Source: Pseudoneurospora amorphoporcata (taxonomy: Eukaryota > Ascomycota > Sordariomycetes > Sordariales > Sordariaceae). Taken from it: a stretch of DNA of 64,000 nt. Made by a program: the position numbers and the translations under genes. Of the stretch, positions 45,632-56,504 are shown piece by piece; the stretch's first letter is position 1, and the number at the start of each line of letters is the position of its first letter. Under the pieces are notes generated by a model, which saw only the letters and a list, made by a program, of their open reading frames with translations, had not been told where the DNA came from and ran no database searches. The stretch covers positions 1 to 64,000 of the forward strand of contig MU859219.1 in assembly GCA_033297205.1 (NCBI GenBank), written 5' to 3'.

Positions 45632-46638
45632 ATGGTATGCTCATTCCTTATCTCGGCGCCTCCGGTCGAAGCTGTTTGAGCGCAACAAGAACCCCGCGAT
45701 TCAGCTCGAGGGGCAGCAAGCGGGCTCCAAACATACGATGATGGCTGGAAAGGAGACGGGCAGATGTATGCTGACCAGGCTATCAACAACAACAGGCGGA
45801 CTCCCTTACTGAAGAGCAGGTCTCCGAGTTCAAGGAGGCCTTCTCCCTCTTTGTAAGTTACCTTCCTTGTCCCTTACGCTCCACCCCCCGTCGCCGTTTG
45901 GCGCAAATCGTGCGAGCCTGATGACTGACCCGATACAACGCCATACAGGACAAGGACGGTGATGGTCAGTCTCTCGAAACCCTGCCCCCAGATACCTGAA
46001 CCTTTCCACCATCAAGTCAACGGCAAGCGCATTGGATCGTAAAGCTTGCGACGCGCCGAACACTGTCTCACCGCCCGCCCCTCAATCGAGATGCGATGTA
46101 AATACGCGCCTTCCCATCGTGCCTGCATGCTGAATAGTACTTAGGTCAAATCACCACCAAGGAGCTTGGTACCGTCATGCGCTCGTTGGGCCAGAACCCC
46201 TCCGAGTCTGAGCTTCAAGACATGATCAACGAGGTCGACGCCGACAACAACGGCACCATCGACTTCCCTGGTATGAACATCACGGACTTTTGATTTCGCC
46301 AGTTCGCCGCTGACAATAGCCTACAGAGTTCCTTACCATGATGGCCAGAAAGATGAAGGATACCGACTCTGAGGAGGAGATCCGTGAGGCCTTCAAGGTG
46401 TTCGATCGCGACAACAACGGCTTCATCTCCGCTGCCGAGCTCCGTCACGTCATGACCTCCATCGGCGAGAAGCTTACCGATGACGAGGTTGATGAGATGA
46501 TCCGCGAGGCCGACCAGGACGGCGATGGACGTATCGATTGTACGTATCCGATTCTTGTTACTCGGCCTGGCTATTCTAGCTTACCAACACTTCTATCCAA
46601 CAGATAACGAGTTTGTTCAGCTCATGATGCAGAAGTAA
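45632..46638 (+). CDS. CMD1: Calmodulin
   Basis: Six exons, 45632-45634, 45796-45852, 45949-45964, 46145-46270, 46327-46539 and 46604-46638, encode exactly 149 residues, the standard calmodulin length. The first exon is just the ATG. All four EF-hand calcium loops are intact: DKDGDGQITTKE (formed across two introns), [24 protein letters not shown] and [12 protein letters not shown]. The sequence ends in the usual FVQLMMQK. Calmodulin senses cytosolic Ca2+ and activates calcineurin, CaM kinases and myosins. Introns are 161, 96, 180, 56 and 64 nt. The third exon is only 16 nt. Confidence 0.98.
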
Positions 46639-48350
46639 ACAGCTTTCTCCTATATCACGAAGACAGGTTATAGCGTTCTCTTTGAATACCACTATTAGTT
46701 GATGCCTCCATTCGGATGTGAAGGGATAGCATTGCTTCCCACGCTTGGTATGTTATGCACGGATGGCCTGTGTTATCGTGGTCGTGCATTATGCTTGAGA
46801 GCTGTCTCTCCACCTGCCTCAAACCGCCGAGCTCGATAAGCGACGGGGTTGGAGTTGACAAGAGATGGACACTAGCAACTTAAAGTTGCTCTCCGCTTGA
46901 CTTCGAGTTTGTGGCTAGGCCGGTTACCTCCTCAACAGTTATCAATCTGATTTGACTAAGCCTCTGGTAGTCAAACCATTATCCACGACGTTGTCTTGCC
47001 CGATTGAAGCCGCATCTTACAAGCAAAGGGGTTTGCTACAAAACGCTTGTCAAATGCACAGCTGTCGGATTCACGTCATCAGCGACTCCGGACCAGCGAG
47101 ACCCAAGATCTGTCAACCGGTACTTGGGATGACGTGCAGGATGATTGTGGCAGTGCTGGCTAGCGACATCTGTGGATATCAGCCCTATAGGGTTTTCATG
47201 TTGTGGTCTCCGGTACGGCACAGCATCTAGAAAGTTGACTCACGATCGGCTCACCAGCAATCTTTGGAGGATTATGTAACTATCGGTCGATGAAGGGTAG
47301 GGGTTGCGGTGAGTCTGCTCGTTGCTTGTGATGCCCTCTTCTCGCGCTTAATATACTGAGGTTTGGTCTAGTAAAGGGGGTTTCAGGTGAAGGTAAATGG
47401 CTTCTCAGGACTCAAACAAGCTTCACATCCTTCAAATCCTTCATTTGATCTATATTCATTTACCGTTGTTCCACGCAATATCGACGAAATTCAAGCTGTT
47501 GCTCGTCTTCGTGGCATTTACTAACTTATCAAATTACAGACGTCATACCGCTATCAGTTCCCCATGTCAACATTCCTGTAGGTTCAGCTGTGACAAGATA
47601 GACACAAATGTTGAAAAGAGCCAGTGTCTGATGTAGTGGCCGTTTAGTCTACATTGTACTCTAGAGAATCAGATGGACCGAGACTCGGTGGGAACATCAA
47701 TATCTGACCCTAACCCTGATTACCCCTTTTTCGGTGAGGCCGTCAGGGTGCCTGACAAGACGGTCTAGGCCCCACCTTCCGTACAGAGCTGCAGCGCCCA
47801 GAGCTGAGGAACAGCATCAAGAGTCCCTGTGGCCCATGCTTTTCGGTGAGTCTGGCGCCTGCCGTCGTGCCGTTGCCAGGAAGCTTTTCAGCGGCCAGGT
47901 ACCTGCCTGAGGCCACGACTTGACCGGCGCTGACCGTCACCGTCCCCTCTGGCTAGGAGCGGGCGGACGGAGAGAGGTCGAGTGGGGGGTGGACACACGG
48001 TCAAGGAGCTCCAATCAAGCGCATCCGGTGGCCACCTCGCCGCCAGCCCGCCCATTGTGCGCTGTGCTTCCACTTGTCATGTTTCGGCCGGGTTCCCAAA
48101 AGGTTGATCCTCTCTCTCATGAATGTCTACCTCTACGTACCTTTGCCTTTACCGTATCGTAACTTTGCCCATTGCGTGCCTCTACTTCCTCCGGATACCC
48201 CTTGCTTGAAGCTGCTAAGAACAACCACCATCCGCTCTCCGTTCCGCAACTCCCCCGCCATCTCGAGAGCTCGAGCATTCGCTTCCACTCCCACTCTGGT
48301 CCAGATCCCCTAGACAGGCCCCCTTGCGGGCCCCTAATGATTGCATCGCC
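46639..48350. other. Intergenic region between calmodulin and AP-1 gamma genes
   Basis: 1.7 kb without a recognisable gene; it holds the calmodulin 3' UTR and the AP-1 gamma promoter. TGACTCA occurs at 47236. The frame nearest the AP-1 gamma start is in a different phase and not convincing. Confidence 0.5.
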
Positions 48351-51172
48351 ATGACTTCCCGTAAGTGCGCCAGCGGCATCGCCATGATCCCAAGACTCGA
48401 GCCACCAAGTCAAGACCCAAGACTGACTCTTGTGATCTCCCAACAGTCAAGCAGTTTATTCGCAATGTCCGAGCCGCCAAGACGATCGCCGACGAGAGAG
48501 CCGTAATTCAGAAAGAGAGCGCCGCCATTAGAGCCAGCTTCAGGGAGGAGAGCCACGATCACGGCGTCAGGTGCATTTGAGCTGCCAGCATACCAAAGCT
48601 TTCCCGGAACTCGGTTTGCTGATCAACTATGTTACTGCAGGCGCAACAACGTGGCCAAGTTATTATACCTCTTCACCCTCGGTGAGCGCACTCACTTCGG
48701 TCAGATCGAGTGCTTGAAGCTCCTGGCCTCTCCGCGCTTCGCCGACAAGCGTCTAGGCCATCTCGCGACAAGTTTGCTTCTCGACGAGAACCAAGAAGTG
48801 CTTACTCTGGTTACCAACTCCCTTCAAAAGTACGTTGTTCGGCCAGACGACTACTATGGATGCGCAACGTGATGCTGACGCTCGGCTCTAATAGTGACCT
48901 TAACCACTCGAATCAGTATGTCGTGGGCCTCGCCCTCTGCACCCTCGGAAACATTGCATCGGTCGAGATGTCCAGAGATCTGTTCCCCCAAATCGAAACA
49001 CTGGTATCGACGACGAACCCATACATTCGGCGGAAGGCAGCTCTTTGTGCGATGCGGATATGCAAGAAGGTTCCGGATCTCCAAGAACACTTTATCGAGA
49101 AGGCGGCGCAATTATTATCAGACCGCAACCACGGCGTGTTGCTTTGCGGCTTGACATTGGTGACCAGCCTTTGCGAAGCTGACGAGGCTGAGGGTGGGGA
49201 GGAGGGCATCATTGAGAAGTTCAGGCAGTTCGTACCGGTACTCGTGAGGACTCTCAAGGGACTGGCTTCTTCCGGTTATGCGCCGGAGCATGACGTTACG
49301 GGCATTACCGACCCGTTCTTGCAGGTCAAGATTTTGCGCCTTCTCCGAGTCCTAGCCCGCGGCGATGCCCAGACTACGGAGCAGATCAACGATATCCTCG
49401 CTCAGGTTGCGACCAACACCGACGCTACCAAGAACGTCGGAAACTCGATCCTTTACGAGGCCGTACTTACGATTCTCGATATCGAAGCCGATGCTGGCTT
49501 GCGCGTACTGGGTGTCAACATTCTGGGCAAGTTCTTGGCTAACAAGGACAACAATATCCGTTATGTTGCGCTAAACACGCTGGTCAAGGTGGTGGCCATC
49601 GACACCAACGCTGTACAAAGGCACCGGAACACCATTTTGGAATGCCTCAGGGACCCCGATATCAGTATCAGGAGGAGAGCTCTTGACCTGAGTTTCACCC
49701 TGATCAACGAGAGCAACGTCCGCGTCCTTATTCGGGAGCTGTTGGCTTTCCTGGAGGTGGCGGACAACGAGTTTAAGCCCAATATGACTAGCCAGATCGG
49801 TATCGCCGCTGATAGGTACGCGCCTAACAAGAGATGGCATGTCGATACAATGCTCCGTGTTTTGACGTTGGCCGGTAACTACGTCAAGGAGCCAATCCTG
49901 TCTTCGTTCATCCGCCTTATCGCTACGGCTCCCGAGCTACAAACATACGCCGTGCAGAAGCTTTACACCAACCTAAAGAAGGATATCACCCAAGAAAGTC
50001 TGACGCAGGCCGGCGCGTGGTGTATTGGTGAATACAGCGACGCTCTTCTCAGGGGCGGTCAGTATGAGGAGGAGGAGCTCGTACAGGAGATCAAGGAGCA
50101 TGAGATTATCGACTTGTTCACGACCATCCTAAACAGCAACTATGCCACCCAAGTCACCACCGAGTACATCATCACAGCACTCATCAAACTCACCACTAGG
50201 CTGCAAGACCCAGCCCAGATTGAGAGAGTTCGTCGTCTACTTCAATATCACCAGACAAGTCTGGATGTCGAAGTTCAGCAGCGTGCGGTGGAATACGGCA
50301 ACCTGTTCTCTTTCGATCAGATTCGCCGTGGTGTGCTCGAGAAGATGCCTCCCCCTCAGATCAAGGAGTCTTCCCGAGTACTTGGTGAGGCTTCCAAGAA
50401 GACCACCAAGGCAGCAGGCAAGAAGACCAACAAGGCTGCCAAGCCCAAGGAAGAGGATCTCCTATTCGACCTCATGGGAGACACCAACCTTCCGTCTCCC
50501 TCCGTTCCTAACGGCGGCACGAACAACGCCGACCTTCTCGCCGATATCCTCGGCGGCGCTACCGCGCCTCCGACTTCGACGTCTCCAACTCCAGCGCAGT
50601 CGAACGTTGCCTCAATCATGGATCTCTTCTCTCAAGGATCTACCTCCACACCCTCTCCTGCGCCTGCACCAGCGGCTGCTCCATCAGCAGTCCTTGATCT
50701 TCTCAACACCACTCCAGCCGCCGATCCGGCTCCGGCCCCACAAGCGGCACCCAAGCCCGCTGCTGCGGCGGGACACCCTTGCTACGACAACAATGGTTTG
50801 AACATCACCATCCAGATACAACGCAATGCTGAGGGTATGATCCAGGCTACGGCTCGCTTCCGCAACTCGTTCCCTGGCGGTGCGCTCTCAGCTGTTGGGT
50901 TGCAGGCGGCGGTGCCCAAGACTCAGAAGCTACAGCTGCTCAACATCTCTTCGACGGATATTGCGCCGGGGGCGGAGGCTACGCAGATGATGAGAGTGGC
51001 TGGTTGCACTGGGGTAAGTTATTTTTTTTCAGTTTATCTTCATTCGTCTATTCTTGACAAAATCGCTAACCAATCGTGTGTGCAGCCTTTGCGTCTACGT
51101 CTCAGGATAGGATATACCCACCCTACGGCGGGACAGGTATTGGATCTGGTCAACTGGACGGAGCCCCAATGA
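48351..51172 (+). CDS. APL4: AP-1 complex subunit gamma (gamma-adaptin)
   Basis: Five exons, 48351-48360, 48447-48570, 48641-48829, 48895-51013 and 51086-51172, encode 842 residues. AP-1 selects cargo and recruits clathrin at the trans-Golgi network and endosomes. The N-terminus MTSLKQFIRNVRAAKTIADE and RREDs-type trunk repeats (HFGQIECLKLLAS, YVVGLALCTLGNIAS, IRRKAALCAMRI) form the adaptin helical solenoid to about residue 580. A hinge with LLFDLMGD, LLADILGG and MDLFSQG follows, the kind of short acidic/dileucine boxes that bind clathrin. The C-terminal gamma-ear (from NNGLNITIQIQ) binds accessory proteins. The last intron splits the ear and splicing adds PLRLRLRIGYTHP to the end. Confidence 0.96.
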
Positions 51173-51941
51173 ATGGGGAAAAACGTGTTTATGGCATAAG
51201 CATGGATGAGAGGAGGAGAGACAAGAAGAAAGTGTGATCGTAACGTAACGTATTAGCTAGTGAGTGGCCAAGTCACAAACAACCTTTAATTGCAGGGTAA
51301 ATCAGAAAGTACCAGCAAGATGCAAGATCAAGATATAGAGAGGAGGCCAAAACTAAGCAGCCGGTTTTTTCAAGGCGTTAATCATTATTGTTGTCCTTCT
51401 TTTGCAGAAGATGTGCTCACTATTCAAAAGGTCAAATACATGTGCGAATTCTTTCAAGTTGGCTCATCCCGCGCTATTACCTCCTTCCCACTCTGTGGTC
51501 AAACATCCCAAGCACCAAGCTATAGCACTCATCATTCTTACTTCAGCAGCACTTGTCGGTTGAAATTGACATTTGGTTTTATTTCTTCCCTCTGCTACCA
51601 AACTCTAGTCCTTCCACCTTTTCTCATTGACTAACTAACTGTCATTTCGATCAGTCAGTCATTCAGCCCAGTATTACTAACGAGAGTTTATATATCAATG
51701 AATCATAGCTCGTGCTATTCCATATTTCCATCTTGTGGCCTTTTACGGCGCCGCCTATTAACGCCCTCTTTAGGTATAATATGCAAGTGATTGCACACAA
51801 AATAGTAAGAAAGAAGACAAAGGAGAGAAAAGAAAAAGGAGGGGGGTGAAGGGCCCTCCTCCGTATGATACAGGTATTTTGTTTCTGTTCTTTTTTCCAC
51901 ATCCGATGCTGTAGCTTGCTCAATCACTGACACTTCACGAC
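51173..51941. other. Convergent intergenic region, AP-1 gamma and DUF3455 gene
   Basis: Two converging 3' ends. AT-rich, no recognisable gene. Open frames in the middle (about 80-115 codons) look random. Confidence 0.5.
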
Positions 51942-52885
51942 TTAGTTGCCATAAAACCAGTACCTATTTCCATCATGTTAGCGTTTTGTCCTGCCTCAAG
52001 TATCACGATCTTCAGGAGGATAAAAACTTACTGAGCAGCATACTGCACCTCAAAGGCCGCCGGCATCCCCTTACACGTCTCGGGCGCACTTCCGCCGGCC
52101 GTCTCCACGCGATAAACCTCCTGCAGCCCGCCTGTCGCTCCCGGTCTCGTAACCAGCTTCAACCAGGGCACTGCCTTCTCACCGCCCTGTCCCTTGGCCG
52201 CCGCCTCGGGAGCAGGCGTAGAGTTATTCTTCGCACAGGGGGCCTCGCCAATCTTCCACTGGCTCGCATCCATGTTGAAAAAGGGGGTAGAGGCGTTGGT
52301 GAAGTAGTGAGCTCCTGAGACGGCCATGCCTGATGTAGGAGCGAGAGTTTGCTTGAGGAAGGAAGGGGAAAGAGAGGAGGCGATGGAGGCGAGGTTGGAG
52401 AGGTTGAAGTTCATGGATACACCGGAGAGCATGGCCCCGATGTCGGGGTAGGCGGAGACGATGCAGGAGGCGTTGAAGAGAGAGGCGACGGCGCCGTTGG
52501 CGACGGGGATCGCGGTAGCGTTGGTGGTGTCGCAGGTGTAGTTTTGGGTGCCGCGGCCGAGGGCGACGTGCTTGAGGGTCAGGCCGAAGGAGGGGGCTGG
52601 GAGGGGAGAAGGTGCTTTTTTGGGCGTTAATATGGGAGTGGATAAGAAGAGGGGAATGGATGCAGAGGCTTGCTTACCTTGGGGCATGACCACCTTGGAG
52701 AGATCACATGTTGGTACGGCGCTCTCGAACTTGCTTTGTTGGACCTTGACGGCGAGGAGGTTAAAGTACTCTGATACCTTCTTGAGGGAGTCGGCGTGGG
52801 CTGAGTTGGCGTTGATCTCGGGGAGGACTGGGGCGGCCATGACGGAGGAGACGCTGAGCGCCGATAGGAATAGTGAGGCACGCAT
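51942..52885 (-). CDS. Secreted DUF3455 protein
   Basis: Three exons on the minus strand, 52885-52678, 52614-52032 and 51963-51942, encode 270 residues. The first 18 residues (MRASLFLSALSVSSVMAA) are a signal peptide. The mature protein has the DUF3455 pattern: KHVALGRGTQNYTC, a predicted beta-rich fold, VSGAHYFTNASTPFFNM, and the end FEVQYAAQYWFY. The second exon appears to stop at CAG TAA, but the same bases form the perfect donor CA|GTAAGT, and a branch site GCTAAC and acceptor GAAATAG follow 68 nt away; splicing adds YWFYGN, the aromatic ending I expect in the family. Function unknown; often annotated as a secreted or cell-wall-associated protein. Confidence 0.85.
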
Positions 52886-55800
52886 TGTGTATGTTGTTGT
52901 CTTCGTTGTGTAGGTTGTGAGTTCGAGAAAGACGATGATGATGTCGTTGCTTTTGTCGTTGCCCAAATTATGGAAGCCGCCTTTGCTTGTTGTTGAGACT
53001 TGAGACTTGAGAGAAATCCAATAACCACCAGTGGTCCGTTTTGCTTGCTGAGATTGGGTATCGTGAAGATGATGATGATGAATAGAAAATCGTCAAAACC
53101 CGTAATAAGAGACTAGAAGGAACCCAGAGAAACCCGTTGATATAGGAAACCCCCCCAAAAAAAAGAACCAATCCAAAGAAGACTCTCAAAGAGATTATCC
53201 AACCAGTGAATATGCTACTAGTTTAGATCAGATGAGAGTAGGTCTGGGAGGAGGATGGAGGTTCTAGGATGGCAGATATATGAGAACCGGTATGGAAGGA
53301 GAGGATGTCGATCTTGACCCTCCATCATCTTCCCAGAAGCGGCGGCTTTGGAGGGCTAAATAGATTAAGAAACCGTTTGACTGGACCAGAGAGACGCAAC
53401 GCTCTTACGGGACGGCGGCACAGAGTACACTCACACACACTTTCGCTTCCATGCTATGTACTCAAAGATAGAACATGGAGGAGGCCGGGGGTGTGGTAGC
53501 GCTACGCGGTACTACTACCCTGACGTTCAAGGCATCTTGGATGACCGGGGGATGGGTGAGGAGGGCACTCTCGTCGAGAGAAAAGGACGAAGACAACCTT
53601 CAAGAGAGAGCAAGGTCCCTTGTCCCCCAGAATCGGAGCTTGATTGGATGAACCGAGCGGTTGTTCGTCCGGAGAGGGGAACAGCCCCTGTCTGTCAGAT
53701 CCCCGTCTGATCCACAGCAAGCGCCGGGACCGTGCGCTAGTAGGGGTTCGTTGTGTTAGCGTACCACTTTATTTTGTGGTCCCAGCTGGGAACATCATGT
53801 GGATGAATGCCGAGTTGTCCAAACCAGCACACATCATCCGCCATCACCACCACCATCCACCACTTCCTCCATCGTTTCGGCCGCGCAGAATCTGGAGCGT
53901 TTGAGCACTGAAGATCTTTCTCAATTCATCATTAGCACTTCCATCCAGCGTCCCAGTGTTGGAACCATCGTAACCCGTCCACGCCGAAGTCAAGGCATCG
54001 TCGGTCCGGGGACCGGCATCGTGGCAGCATGGCCATCCGGTGATCGACCGAAAAGTTCCGACTAAACCTAGCTAGCAATCAATAGTGTATGTAAAGACGG
54101 GGAATAGGCATGCCTCGAGGGTTTGGGTCTTTGTGGAAGAGGTCAGAGCGGATCGACCACCAGCTTTATTTGAATCGTTATCCGTCTGATCCCCATCAAG
54201 CTTTAGGAACGAAATATGCTGGGCTAGATAATCTACTTGATTCGGCATATGTTTCTGTTCTGCTCCTTTCCGAGCCTCATCCATCTATCCGCAACAGTAC
54301 ACCGTATCTGGCCTCCTGCTCCCACAAAAATGAACACAGAATCAAGAAACATGGAATGCCTCAAAGCCGATCTCCCGTCTGCACGTCTTCTCCCCTCCCA
54401 CAAGAGACAGAACAGGGGGCTCGAGGGCCCCTGTTACTGGTTCATTGGACCATTGGACCACAGTGACCATGTTTTGAGAATGTGGGCTAATAATGTAGGG
54501 TGGGCGGCTAAGTTTTGCAATACACTAGTCCAAGTAGGACGAATTAGTCCGACTTGCTCTGATCTGTCGACCTGTCATGTAAGCCCAACGGCCGACCAAC
54601 CGTGCTGATGTAACGTCAGATCAGCGCGAGAGATCAAAGATGAGAATGTGGGCAAAAATAGATTGCTCCCAACCTTGTGCTTCTCTTTCCGGGAATGGTA
54701 GGTATGGTTGTACGCCGAGTTGAGGAGGTGATAGCTGGGCAAAGATTGGCATCTGGACTAGTCATCCAGTGGATATTGGTTTTTTGAGTCGGGAAGGGGG
54801 CAAATTAGGTTGCTCAAGTTGGGAGGTGGCATTGGGACACAGAGGGACGAAAGATGGGAAATAAGCCCCAGGTTGTTCATGTCTTGATCAAGGTTGGAAG
54901 GAGAGTTGCCATTGGACACAGATCGGTGTCGACTTGACGAAACTTCAACTTTCGGATGTCGTGTTGCCCGCCGTTCGGCTGTTGTGGAAGGTTACTTGCG
55001 ATTTTCAATATTTGAGTTCTCGAGTCTGAATGCTTGCGAAGGGAGCACCTTCTTGAAGCACAAGGTCGTCAAATCCTCTGGTCGAGGGTTCGTTATTCCT
55101 ACATGTTGAAAGTTGAAAGCGATAAGAACGAGTGAGTGTCAGTTGCATTGCCTTCCAGCTACATACAACACTCGATATATGAACAGTTCAAAAACACCGA
55201 TAACACAAAACCGCTCTACACATTATCCCACGAAAAGAAAACATCACAAGCATTTTTACCGCTGTAGAACACCTTGGCATCTCCCATCTCTCATGCACGA
55301 GAAAACAAAAGTCCCACCATCTACCTTCACCACGAGGAAATTAGATTACCTATGTACCTACCTACAAACCTACCTACCTTGCCAACTTCAGCTTGCCATG
55401 CATATGGAGATCTCGCCTATGGAAAACCGAGATCTCAAATGATGGTGTCATTCTGGTAACTTTCCCCATCAGAACCTCGGAAATAACGGTGCCACGACAG
55501 GACATCATGTAGATGATGGAGGGCGGCCGCGGTAGACGGCCGGCGTCTATTTGTGTTCAATGGCCAACCAGATGGGTTCGCGCTGGAAGGTTGGTTACAA
55601 TCATTGGATGAACGCGTGTGTGGTACAACGGGAGTGTACAGGTGGGTGCGTAGCCGATGATAGATGGAATGGCAGTTGAGGAAGAAATTGAAAGAAAGAT
55701 TCGTGAATGGTTTCTTGGGAGATGCTTGGCTTCCTGGCTTCCATAGGTGGGTTGAGCGGGCGGGAGTGACGAGATCTTGAATGTTTCTATGCAGTTGATA

Positions 55801-56504
55801 TCACAGCGGGATGGCACTTCCTGTTTGTTTGGTTGATAGGAATGCTTGTTTTGTGAGTTGTCACCGCTCGCTGCTGGATCCATTCATTTAGTTCTTCCAC
55901 AAAGTTTAGGTACTATACAATAGTACAAGTTATACTAACCACGGGCTCTACCAATTCGCTCTGCAACCCTCCTCTTTTTGAAGCCTTCGCTGGCGATCGA
56001 AACCCAGCTCAGTGAGGGAGCAGCACCCTTCATGAACCATAAGCCATTCATATTCAGGACGATAGCCACCGTATCCGAAGAAAGACATTCATATGGCCAA
56101 CCGGTCATGCCAGGCTCACTTCTCCGGCCTGTGTTCCCGCAGGCGCTCACGGCACGGTAGCCCAGATCTTGGCCTTCCCGTTCGACCCTCCAAAACTTTC
56201 TTCTGGCTTATCGCCACATCCAAGTCCCAAGCACCTCCCATGGCACTACCGCTCCAATTATTCCATTTTTTTGAGACGCACGGTACTTGCTTGATATTGA
56301 TATGGTTGTTTCGAAACCGGCATGTGAACGCAATCTCTTTTATCGATCCAAGAAAAAGTAAGACGCAACGCCGAATTATCCGTCCCGGGCGCCCATTGGT
56401 ACGTCGCAATCTTCTTTACCGCTTCGATATGCAGTTCCTGCACGCCATCCCCATCATTGTTCCTTCCACCAATCCTTCCCGAGTGGATGGTGTTTCGATC
56501 GGTC
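52886..56504. other. Intergenic region, DUF3455 promoter and CASP downstream flank
   Basis: 3.6 kb without a recognisable gene. The left part is the promoter of the DUF3455 gene, including a GATGATGATG tract at 53068-53080. The right part is the 3' flank of CASP. Open frames up to 141 codons (56093-56518 plus) overlap CASP's 3' end in antisense and lack domains. There are short CCTACCTA and ACAT-type repeats near 55.35 kb. Confidence 0.45.

Noticed and set aside
47697..47730. Telomere-like CTAACCCT run
   Set aside because: Only one or two imperfect units (CCCTAACCCTGA), not an array.
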